64,000 nt of DNA from Gracilaria gracilis (taxonomy: Eukaryota > Rhodophyta > Florideophyceae > Gracilariales > Gracilariaceae): positions 434,001 to 498,000 of the forward strand of contig JARGSG010000015.1 of the NCBI GenBank assembly GCA_030374805.1, given 5' to 3'. The translations under genes were made by a program, and so were the position numbers. This document shows, piece after piece, positions 37,970-46,416 of the stretch. Positions within the stretch are counted from its first letter, which is position 1, and the number at the start of each line of letters is the position of its first letter. The notes beneath the pieces are model-generated. The model was not told the origin of the DNA. It worked only from the letters and a program-made list of their open reading frames with translations, and searched no databases.

Positions 37970-39742
37970 TCATTGACCGTTGGACACAGCAGCTGAAGCA
38001 CCTGCCATTCCTGAACTTTTGGCCAAACCTGAGCCAGCTGAAACAATCGGAACCGGAGCTGCTCTTGCTCTCTTCCGGGTTTTAACTTGCTTAGCAGCGC
38101 CCGTTTTGACAAGTTTTCCAGCTCGACTTTCCTTGTTATCCCTAGATTGCTTTTCTTCATTGCAGCCTTCCTTGGAAGCTCCACCTTGTATCGGTGGTTC
38201 ATTCTTTACTGCTGAATCCTTTCCCATAGTTGTTTTACCCTTCGCAGGAGATTCACCTTTCTCAGTTTCCTTGTCCTCAACGGCTGGCTTCTCTTCTGCG
38301 GGATGCCCGTCAGTCGCGGTAGACCCTTCCTTCGGAGTTAGCTCTATGTCCATGGGTGTCGCATCATTTGTGGCTGGCTTCTTAGTAGCAACTGCAATGT
38401 TAGTCGCAACTGGATCGCAACTCTCAGGCACCGCATGTGCCACAAGTTGGTCCTTATCATTGGAACTGGTATTCGGATCGACGATGCCCATCTGCTCTGC
38501 GACTTTTGAAAATACCGTAGCGAGACCAGAAAGCGTTTGGACCAGTACCTTGTGTTCTTTCTGCATCATCTCTAAGGTTTTCTCCTGAAGCTTAACGCGC
38601 TGTTGCTCGACCTTCAATCGCTGTTCTTGAAGAACAGCAAACTTCCAATTCTTTTTCTGATGATCTTCTTCGAGAGCCATTCGCCTTTCCTCCATTTTTC
38701 TGCGCCATACAACCTCATCTTCGGGTTCAGGGTGAGAGGTTGTTCGTGGTTCTTTTGCGTTACCAGCCACCGTATATGCAGTTCCAGTCGCATCTCTGAG
38801 AACGACCTGTCGAGATGGCAAGGCCTTTGGAGTAGGGATCACTCCCAGTCGTGGTGCGGGTTCTGCAATAACATTCTCCACACTTGGATAAGACTTCCTC
38901 CTCTTCGGGCGGGGAGCAAGAAGTTCTACGTCGTTCTCCGGGGCTTCCAGTGAAGAACGACGGCTTTTCCTAAGGATTTCAGAGCCCGAAAGAGCTTGGG
39001 TGACAATATCACGCACAATGATATCCAGCAGATGGCTACGTTTGCGGGCGGACTCAGGGCCACGGCGTTGGTCGGCCCCTTCCTTCCCACTTGAATTAAC
39101 ATGACCGGTTATTAGATATTGATAGCGAACGGAGAGCTGTGATACCGTGGGAGCCCCCTCGTGGACAGTAGAAGGCGCGGGGATGGTTTGATCTGAATGA
39201 AAGCCATACTTGATGATGATGCCCTGTCGGATGACAGAAAAGGTGGGATGGAGTTCCGAGCGAGGACGGAGATGTGCCTTATATTGTAATACATGCTCAA
39301 GCAGCATTAGGTCCAATTGAACGTCGAAAGCATACTTTCTGGGCGGTCTGCCAACACCACGGACATAAATAGAGCCAATGATACGGGAGAAGACCTGGTC
39401 GAGAAGTCGAGAACGCTTTCGGAACTGGGCACGGGAAAAGATTTCTTCAGCGGGGGGTACTTCACGACTCGGGTGGTTTACGATGAGGTGCTGGTAGTGT
39501 TGCAGCATTTGCAAGGCGGTCGGTGGAGTGCTGGTGCCAGTCGGAGCATGACAATGAAGCGGAACTGTGCAAAGAGCGTTCGTATCGATCATACGCTGAC
39601 GGATCATATCGAACGCGGCATGGGCTTTTTTGAACGGAATGAGGTAGATTTCCTTGGCCAGTACGATATTAAGTATCTCAATGTCGATACAGTAGTTAAA
39701 TCGAAACGGAACTTGTGATTGAGCTTCGGTAGGAGAGGACAT
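37970..39742 (-). CDS. Nuclear-type protein with a duplicated domain and coiled coil
   Basis: 590 residues from ATG at 39742. Two related segments occur in the first half: FNYCIDIEILNIVLAKEIYL with LQMLQHYQHLIVNH, and FDVQLDLMLLEHVLQYKAHL with LSVRYQYLITGHV. Each is followed by an Arg/Lys-rich end and KRSRLLDQVF or KRSHLLDIIV. The pattern of a Asp/Glu-Leu helix, then an R/H-Y segment, recalls Myb/SANT-like DNA-binding folds in duplicate. After a basic linker (PRPKRRKSYPS) comes a long charged coiled coil (about residues 380-420, QKKNWKFAVLQEQRLKVEQQ). The C-terminus is Lys/Glu-rich with nuclear signals (KTRKRARAAP). I infer a chromatin or transcription role. No family can be named. Confidence 0.7.
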   Translation of the reverse strand: MSSPTEAQSQVPFRFNYCIDIEILNIVLAKEIYLIPFKKAHAAFDMIRQRMIDTNALCTVPLHCHAPTGTSTPPTALQMLQHYQHLIVNHPSREVPPAEEIFSRAQFRKRSRLLDQVFSRIIGSIYVRGVGRPPRKYAFDVQLDLMLLEHVLQYKAHLRPRSELHPTFSVIRQGIIIKYGFHSDQTIPAPSTVHEGAPTVSQLSVRYQYLITGHVNSSGKEGADQRRGPESARKRSHLLDIIVRDIVTQALSGSEILRKSRRSSLEAPENDVELLAPRPKRRKSYPSVENVIAEPAPRLGVIPTPKALPSRQVVLRDATGTAYTVAGNAKEPRTTSHPEPEDEVVWRRKMEERRMALEEDHQKKNWKFAVLQEQRLKVEQQRVKLQEKTLEMMQKEHKVLVQTLSGLATVFSKVAEQMGIVDPNTSSNDKDQLVAHAVPESCDPVATNIAVATKKPATNDATPMDIELTPKEGSTATDGHPAEEKPAVEDKETEKGESPAKGKTTMGKDSAVKNEPPIQGGASKEGCNEEKQSRDNKESRAGKLVKTGAAKQVKTRKRARAAPVPIVSAGSGLAKSSGMAGASAAVSNGQ

Positions 39743-40281
39743 TGTGCTAGAGAGCTGAGAAAGCAACGACGAGCAATGAGAAGAGAGCGAAGCAGAAGAC
39801 CACGACAACGAATGTGGCTTAAATCGGTGAAGCTACGGAGTAAAGAGGTTACAAGTTCTCCCCACGAAGAGATGAACTCAACGATGTCTGCTGCTCCGAT
39901 GCGCTACGATAGGCCTCCAAGCGTGTCACATTTCGCTGTTCCAAGCGAAGGTGCGCGCTCCCGCGAAAATGCGGCGATGGCGTATCTATTTCTGCGGCAA
40001 ATACTGCAGTACTGTATCTCTCACATGGCGCGAATGCTTGCCGATCCAACGTTGGAAAAATATGACAGCGATCTTGGCGTCAGATAATATCTGCCACGAT
40101 GGATTAGATAGATACAGGGTGGGGCCTCCTCGCGGGCACTGCCCACGCGTGGGAGCGCATTATGAAGTCCCTCCACATTGTTCAACCTGCACTGCGTCAA
40201 CGCTAGCGCTATCTATTCGGAGTTCAACATTGTCCCAGCATCACTTGATGATGTTTGGAGTGCCGAACCTTCAAGCTCAAA
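39743..40281. promoter_or_regulatory. Divergent spacer to the mannitol dehydrogenase gene
   Basis: 539 bp between two divergent starts. A TACTGTA word lies at 40010-40016. No clear TATA box or gene is seen. Confidence 0.35.
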
Positions 40282-41958
40282 ATGATCCAACCACTCGCCA
40301 AGCAAACGGGAAATAATCTTCTTGCTCAATGTTTAGGGAAACCATGCTCACGGGGCTCTACCGCTTTCCGGCGTCTTATGCTAACCTGTAGTCAGCCCAC
40401 TTCACCGTCCGTTCCTGCTTCTGCACGCAAGCTGCACTCTACTCCCAACACACTCTCGGCAGCACCATTAGCCCCTATTCGTCTATCTCTACAAGCTTTA
40501 GAATCAGCGCAAATCCCAAACTCAATCCATATTCCCCAGTATGCTCGAAACGATATATCACCCGGTATACTTCACTTTGGAGTCGGAAACTTCCATCGAG
40601 CACATCAAGGAATGTTTCTCCACCAGCTTTTTCAAAGGGGAAAGGATTTGGACTGGGCAGTTGTTGGCGCTGGAGTGCGACCGGCCGAGCTGCCGCAATA
40701 CAAGAAACTTCGCAACCAGGACTTTCTTTCCACCGTTGTGGAGCAATCTGCTACGTCTGAGACCGCTACCATAATCGGCTGTATGGTGGAATACGTTGAG
40801 CCTGCGAAATACAGAGCTATTCTGGAAAGACTTGTACAACCAGACATTCGTATTGTGTCTTTGACTGTAACTGAAGGGGGATACTTTTTAACTGATACGC
40901 GTGATTTCGATAGTAACCATCCTGAAGTTCAGCATGATGTCGCAGAAAAGGGCTCCCCAAAAACGGTCTTTGGACTAATCGCTGCAGCTTTGAAAGAACG
41001 GAGACAGAAAGGTATTCCTCCTTTCACCGTGATGTCATGTGATAACATTCCTCACAATGGCGCTGTGGCAATGAATGCAGTCTCGTCGCTTGCCGCACTC
41101 TCAGATCCAGCATTTGCGGAGTGGATAAAGGACAATGTCTCATTTCCGAACAGCATGATAGACCGTATAACTCCAGCGACTGGGGACAGGGAGCGTGCTT
41201 TCATAAAAGATACATACAATCTTCTCGATGAAGTCCCTGTTTTCTGTGAAGACTTCGGCCAATGGGTCGTAGAGGACAAGTTTTGCGCCGGTAGACCCCG
41301 TTTTGAAGATGTTGGAGTGTCGTTTGTTCCAGATGTTCTCAAATTTGAGACAATGAAACTTCGGATATTGAATGGAGGTCATGCAACCATTGCGTATCCA
41401 TCAGCACTCATTGGTATTGAATATGTGCATGAAGCTATGGGAAACCAGTTGATCAAAGAGTTCTTACTCAAGGTAGAAATTGATGAGATTATCCCGACGA
41501 TTGCAAATTCGTCCGTATCTGAGCTACAAGATTACTTTTCTGTGATTAGCATTCGGTTTTCGAATCCAAAGATTGGGGATACTGTGAGACGTTTGTGTCT
41601 CGACGGTTCACATAGACAACCCCAATTTATACTCCCAACTCTCTCGGATCGTCTTGCAAACGGCAAAAGTGTAGAGGGTCTCGCACTGGTCTCTGCTTTA
41701 TGGTGTAGGTACTGTTATGGCATGGACGAATCCGGGAAGCCGATTCAACCAAATGATCCTCTTTGGGATTCCTTGAATCTCACTGCGAAGGCTGCAAAGG
41801 ATGATCCAATCCAATGGCTGCGTCAGAAACCCATTTATGGTGATCTAGCCGAATCCGCTCCATTTTCCACGGCTTTTAAGCATTGGCTTCGGAAGTTATG
41901 GGACAGAGGAACAAAGAATACAATATATGCCTTCCTAAGAGGTGACAAGAGCGCATGA
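40282..41958 (+). CDS. Mannitol 2-dehydrogenase (long-chain polyol dehydrogenase)
   Basis: 558 residues from ATG at 40282; the family is near 490, so the first 60 (Ser/Thr/Arg-rich, MIQPLAKQTGNNLLAQCLGK) are an extension that could target an organelle. The core starts with the NAD(H) fold HFGVGNFHRAHQGMFLHQLF and has VVGAGVR, LTVTEGGYF, SCDNIPHNGAV and DRITPATG. The catalytic Lys, Asn and His lie in KLRILNGGHATIAYP, the KxxxxNxxH pattern of the family. The reaction is D-mannitol + NAD+ to D-fructose + NADH. Mannitol or fructose-side specificity is the family norm, but related sugar-acid reductases exist. In algae the enzyme would serve compatible-solute or carbon-store metabolism. Confidence 0.9.
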   Translation: MIQPLAKQTGNNLLAQCLGKPCSRGSTAFRRLMLTCSQPTSPSVPASARKLHSTPNTLSAAPLAPIRLSLQALESAQIPNSIHIPQYARNDISPGILHFGVGNFHRAHQGMFLHQLFQRGKDLDWAVVGAGVRPAELPQYKKLRNQDFLSTVVEQSATSETATIIGCMVEYVEPAKYRAILERLVQPDIRIVSLTVTEGGYFLTDTRDFDSNHPEVQHDVAEKGSPKTVFGLIAAALKERRQKGIPPFTVMSCDNIPHNGAVAMNAVSSLAALSDPAFAEWIKDNVSFPNSMIDRITPATGDRERAFIKDTYNLLDEVPVFCEDFGQWVVEDKFCAGRPRFEDVGVSFVPDVLKFETMKLRILNGGHATIAYPSALIGIEYVHEAMGNQLIKEFLLKVEIDEIIPTIANSSVSELQDYFSVISIRFSNPKIGDTVRRLCLDGSHRQPQFILPTLSDRLANGKSVEGLALVSALWCRYCYGMDESGKPIQPNDPLWDSLNLTAKAAKDDPIQWLRQKPIYGDLAESAPFSTAFKHWLRKLWDRGTKNTIYAFLRGDKSA

Positions 41959-42712
41959 GCAGATTTAGTTTGCCAACGCAAATCTGGATTGAGGACCAGG
42001 CTTTCAGGCGCAGCACCTAGGCTTACGAGACCGAATCTTTAGTGTACGGCAAAACATACAGGAAGGGGAGGGCACGACGGAAGGGAACTGATAATCTGAA
42101 CCCATGTTTGCAAGTTAACAGTTTCGCATACATCAAACTATTAACGTACGTTACCATGGAAGCGCGAATTTTTAGAATGGTTTCCATGATAATCATTCAC
42201 CAGTGGTTCAAGTACAATGGTTGTTCTGCTAAATATCTACAGTACATACGAAAGGCTAATTCAGAATGAGGACTAGTGGACATACCAAAGAAGAAACAAA
42301 GGCCAGTACTCCAGTCATAGTATATTGCACTCTCTCCTGCACCACTACCAGCAAATACATTGATCTGATTAACGAAGGTAGACGACTCCGGCTAAGTCCT
42401 TCACCAGAGAAGTTTTGCTTGGAAGTGTTTGAGATGATGACACTATATGCTTCGCAACAAAACACGCATATGAGTCATCGTTTTAATTGTCGACAACGGT
42501 TCTCGTGGAGAGCTGGATATTAGAAAGTGGGCGCAAGGATTGCTGGCTTCCCCATTGAGTGAACGGTTCTGTCAACAGAAACGGTCTATGTCACATTGTA
42601 ATTAGACTACCCTTCGTAGCATACTCGCCAAAAAAGATGCATTCTTTCTAGCGGTTCATCTCGGCCGATGATTGCTGAATCACTCGTGCAAGGGTATCTA
42701 CGAAGGTTGTAG

Positions 42713-42743
<31 letters not shown>

Positions 42744-43554
42744 ATAGTAGAAAACTACCAAGGGTAGATTGAATTGAAATCTCACGAATGATTCTCCAAT
42801 GAGGATGTTGCTGGTTCGGTCCAGTGAATAACGAAGTTGAAGACCTTCTCTCGCTTTTATGCTGTGAAGATTCTAACAGTAGCGACAGCGTGTGTCCCGA
42901 AAACATGGATGAACGGTTCCGTAATTGTTCCAAGATCCGGGAGGTCTTTGAACTCGTCCAACCGGTCAGCTTGGCGTTCGCCATCGCGAACCTAGGTGGC
43001 ACGTGGCTAAAATGCCCCCGCTTAGCTGCACGTATGCTGCAGGGAACGGGCCTGTTCCACTGTTTCTCTCAATTTCAACCTCGAAGGAACTTCTCCGAAG
43101 GAGCCACTGGACGGGAGTTTTCCAGGGTATTTAGCATAGCCCCGCATACGAGTAATTAACGCACGTGTTCGCAAAAGAGAGAGGGAGAGAAAGTTATTCT
43201 AAGGGTAAGAATGATGCAAACCTCCCCTTGTATGCTATCTACCAGGATGTACGTCGCCAACAATTCACGGGACCACAAAACCAGTATGACATGTATTTGT
43301 GCAGTTAGTTATCTGACCACAAATCGGTCACAACGGCGGCGCAGGAAACCTTGTATCGATACCTTGCGAGCACTTTAAAGCTCTCGAGATTGACTCAACA
43401 CATTTCGAGCTGCTATCCACTAATCGCCCTTTACAATCACACAGAAAACAAAATAAACAGTCTACCGGCCAGACATTCCTATTGACAAACCATCTGAAAG
43501 CTTATTGAACAAGTTCAGGTCTATCGAAAAACAAGATGACGCAAACAACATCCA
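41959..43554. other. Gene-free stretch with a GA microsatellite
   Basis: 1.6 kb. (GA)12 lies at 42719-42742, and a TACAGTA word at 42238-42244. Frames of 80-130 codons occur on both strands but overlap each other and have no family character. I call no gene here. Confidence 0.5.
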
Positions 43555-45183
43555 TCAAACCCTCTCGAACCGTTGCGGACCACGCGGCAGAAAACGATAC
43601 AAATCTCTGACACGTCCATCGATAACCCGGTCCCAGACAGAACGAACGCCTAAACGATACAGAAGTCTTACAGGTGCAAGCAAGACATGATGCGCAAATC
43701 GAGGATGCACAGCAGTTGTATACGTTGACACCTGAATCCCATCAACAACAATATCTCCATCAAATGTATGAGGTGCGTACAACCCTCGTTCCTTAACACG
43801 TTCAATGCTCACAATTTTCGTCCAACCACCATCAGCCGTTTTTAAGCTATCTCCAATCGAAGCAGCACCCGCGGCACACATACGACCATTCACATAAACA
43901 TAGTGTCCTTCAGACAAAGTAAGGACATGCTCATGTTCAGTTCCAATTCTGACAAAGTCATGTAACACATCTTCCTGCTCTAAACGATGGGAGAAGAAAA
44001 ACACGTCGGAAAAGTGTTTATCTCGCACTCGCACACGATGCCCAATCTTCAAATTGCGCATTTGAACCTTTGATCCATGTTGAAGCTGAACCATGGACGA
44101 ACCCGAAAAACATGCAGGCCCCTCACCTTCTGAATCTGGTTGCAAAGCACCGCCAGAAGCACTGTCGCTGTTGCCATTCTGCTCCGTGGCGCCACCGAAA
44201 ACATTGCCGCCAGAATCAGCATCGTCTGAATCAGAGGGTTGAGAAGAGTCCGATGAATCTTGTTCACCCGTAGACGTCGAAGAGCTGTCGGTTTGATCCG
44301 AAGCATCAGAAGGCGGGTCAGTCTGATCGTCATCTTGAACAAGTTCTTCGCCGTCGTCTCCTTCTTCACCATCCTGTTCATCCTCGCTCGGAGGCGGTTG
44401 TTCTGAATTGCTGTCAGACGCGGGGGGAACACTAACAGTAGGAGGGACGGTTAGCGAATCAGGATTGCCAAGCGCAGCCTCGATGCTAGGGTCTGAAACG
44501 GGTCCAACGGAAAAGTCTCCTTCACCGCCCACAACTTCAGCAACGTATATGCATCCGGCACGTATTTGATTCTTGAAAGTGAGTAACAAGTACTTGTTCT
44601 TGCCCTCTAGCTGAAGGTCTCCAAGCGGGATATCCCATGCCGGCTGAAACCACAAAAACGCCGTGCCAGGTCGCAAGCGAATTCCTCTACAGCTCCGTTC
44701 GGTGAAATCGTAACCGATAACAAAGGATTGTCGGGACACAGCGTCGACAAGCTCTTCGGTGACCCAGGTGGCGTTCTTTGCGGTTCCGCCACCGGCCCAG
44801 TACGTGATGACCTCGAGCGGACTGGAGGCCATCTGAACGAAGGGGTGATCGCTAGTAGTAGCGATGACATTGCCCGATGACTCACATTGTCGATCATCTA
44901 ACAGCGTGTTAATGTGCGGGATGAGTATGTTGAAGGCGGGAGGCGCCGGCAAAGTTGAGGGGGAATTAGTGACCTGGAACTCAAAGGTGACGGTGGTGAA
45001 CTTCTCGGGACAGTTAAACGGCCTAGCGACGTCCTTCGAAGCCGGATGCAGCGAATAGACTCCCAGAACATCGGAGCGCACGGAGGCCCTGTTCTGCACG
45101 GCGGCGCGTTCCGACACACGCAACGAAGCGCCGAGAGTTGCGGGGAGGCATAACGCCGCGCACAAAAGCGCGAACCAAAGCAT
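43555..45183 (-). CDS. Secreted protein with a Hedgehog-type Hint autoprocessing domain
   Basis: 542 residues from ATG at 45183. It starts with a signal peptide (MLWFALLCAALCLPATLGAS). Residues about 25-230 form a Cys-containing domain I do not recognise. A Ser/Asp/Glu-rich linker (about 235-350, e.g. SDSDDADSGGNV) follows. The last 185 residues are a Hint domain: ACFSGSSMVQLQHGSKVQM with the nucleophile Cys358, MRNLKIGHRVRVRD, VRIGTEHEHVLTLSEGHYVY (the T-x-x-H block: TLSEGH), ADGGWTKIVSIERVKERGLY, APHTFDGDIVVDGIQVSTY and RFAHHVLLAPVRLLYRLG. The ending matches Hedgehog C-domains, but their S-C-Y is S-T-Y here. Hint domains cleave themselves at the Cys. A small acceptor (water, a lipid or a thiol) might end on the N-domain; that is inference. 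Confidence 0.82.
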   Translation of the reverse strand: MLWFALLCAALCLPATLGASLRVSERAAVQNRASVRSDVLGVYSLHPASKDVARPFNCPEKFTTVTFEFQVTNSPSTLPAPPAFNILIPHINTLLDDRQCESSGNVIATTSDHPFVQMASSPLEVITYWAGGGTAKNATWVTEELVDAVSRQSFVIGYDFTERSCRGIRLRPGTAFLWFQPAWDIPLGDLQLEGKNKYLLLTFKNQIRAGCIYVAEVVGGEGDFSVGPVSDPSIEAALGNPDSLTVPPTVSVPPASDSNSEQPPPSEDEQDGEEGDDGEELVQDDDQTDPPSDASDQTDSSSTSTGEQDSSDSSQPSDSDDADSGGNVFGGATEQNGNSDSASGGALQPDSEGEGPACFSGSSMVQLQHGSKVQMRNLKIGHRVRVRDKHFSDVFFFSHRLEQEDVLHDFVRIGTEHEHVLTLSEGHYVYVNGRMCAAGAASIGDSLKTADGGWTKIVSIERVKERGLYAPHTFDGDIVVDGIQVSTYTTAVHPRFAHHVLLAPVRLLYRLGVRSVWDRVIDGRVRDLYRFLPRGPQRFERV

Positions 45184-45768
45184 CGGCACGGACAAACAGC
45201 GAGAACAAGTGGGCAGCGAAAGGAAACAGCGGACGACAACCGCGGCGTGAGGGCGTGCAGCAGAGCCGCCGCAACCCCTAAAACCCCTAAAACGCCCGAG
45301 TTGAAGTGAAGAGTTTAATACGGACTGTAAGTTACAACGTCAGCAACATGCTCGAGACCTCCACGTCACGAGTGGCTCGCTCGCTCAGCCGCGTGGCATT
45401 GTCGACCCGCCGCCACGTGGCGTCAGATCAACCGTCAAACTGCCATCAGCGAAACGCGCGCCGCATCACACTGATCAGACGCGTCAATCTGCCGATCGGA
45501 TCAGCACGATCCCTTCTTGGCGCCCAGATCCGATTTCGCAGCCGCCGCTGTTTACAGCTGCTTCTTGCTTACACATCGGCGTCCAGCTTGCATAGTATGC
45601 AAGCTGGACGCCGTGCGATGCATACCGGCGCTCAACACGCTGCCCCCGTCGTCGGCCCACCCAATGGTAGATACTCGCAAGTCGCCTTGACGAGGTCGTC
45701 GCAGTGTCGCATGCGCTTCGCTCCCCGACGCGAATCGAAGCGCGCAAGTCCCCCTCCCCCGTAGCATC
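45184..45768. promoter_or_regulatory. Divergent spacer between the Hint gene and TOM22
   Basis: 585 bp. It holds a telo-box-like ACCCCTAAAACCCCTAAAA (45273-45292) near the Hint gene start and a perfect 35-bp palindrome (45578-45612) nearer TOM22. Confidence 0.45.
45578..45612. repeat. Perfect 17-bp inverted repeat with a 1-bp centre
   Basis: GGCGTCCAGCTTGCATA (45578-45594) is followed by G and then by its exact reverse complement (45596-45612). It lies 157 bp before the TOM22 ATG. It could extrude as a cruciform, form a hairpin in a 5' leader, or bind a dimeric regulator. Confidence 0.9.
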
Positions 45769-46218
45769 ATGGCTCCGTCCAAGCCCACACAACAAACGTC
45801 CGAAGACAAGATTCCCAATGGATCTATCGTCAATCCCACTGCCACTCCGCTCCCACATCAGTGGTCCACACTGGAGTCAATGCAAGAAACATGGGAAGAC
45901 ATTAAGGACGCCGTAACAGAGACCCAGACATATATCTCGCTCTCCTCAAAGTGCAAGTCGCTTTCCAACGCTGCATCCTCTGCCTGGAAGCTGTCCAAGA
46001 AGGTTGCGTGGGTACTTGGCACCACCTCACTTGTTCTGGTTGTGCCATTGCTTTACGAGATCGACAAAGAAATGGGACCGGAGGCATCTATCGCTGCTAC
46101 TTCGCCTACGCCTGCCGCTGATTCTGCTGCCGCTGATTCTGCTGCTGCCGATTCGCCCCCCGCTGATGCTTCTACAAGCTCATCGTCCGTCGCAACCACC
46201 GCTCCACAGCAGTCATAA
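45769..46218 (+). CDS. TOM22: Mitochondrial import receptor subunit TOM22
   Basis: 149 residues from ATG at 45769. After a soluble N-terminus comes SMQETWEDIKDAVTETQTY and then the hallmark TOM22 membrane segment: SAWKLSKKVAWVLGTTSLVL and VVPLLYEIDKE, with Trp, Thr-Thr-Ser and a Pro in the helix. The C-terminus is low complexity with ADSAAADS repeats. TOM22 is the central receptor of the outer-membrane TOM complex. Unlike animal and fungal TOM22, the N-terminal receptor domain is short and not strongly acidic, as in plant TOM9. The family is inferred from the membrane segment. Confidence 0.75.
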   Translation: MAPSKPTQQTSEDKIPNGSIVNPTATPLPHQWSTLESMQETWEDIKDAVTETQTYISLSSKCKSLSNAASSAWKLSKKVAWVLGTTSLVLVVPLLYEIDKEMGPEASIAATSPTPAADSAAADSAAADSPPADASTSSSSVATTAPQQS

Positions 46219-46416
46219 CCCACGCATCGCAAAGCATTTTGTACAACTCGTCAAAACTCATCTCGTTTCATTTTCAGTTGTGTATATAACTTTACACAAA
46301 ATGGTCACATCGAGGCAAGTACTTTTTATCATCAACTTCCCTTTGGCCGTGCCTTCGTCCGGGAAAACGTTGTGACATTATCGCATCCACAAATCACGGC
46401 GCAACCAAATCAAATA

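Noticed and set aside
42607-43159. Opposed frames of 111 and 131 codons
   Set aside because: They overlap each other, the minus one includes the GA microsatellite as Leu/Ser repeats, and no family is seen.
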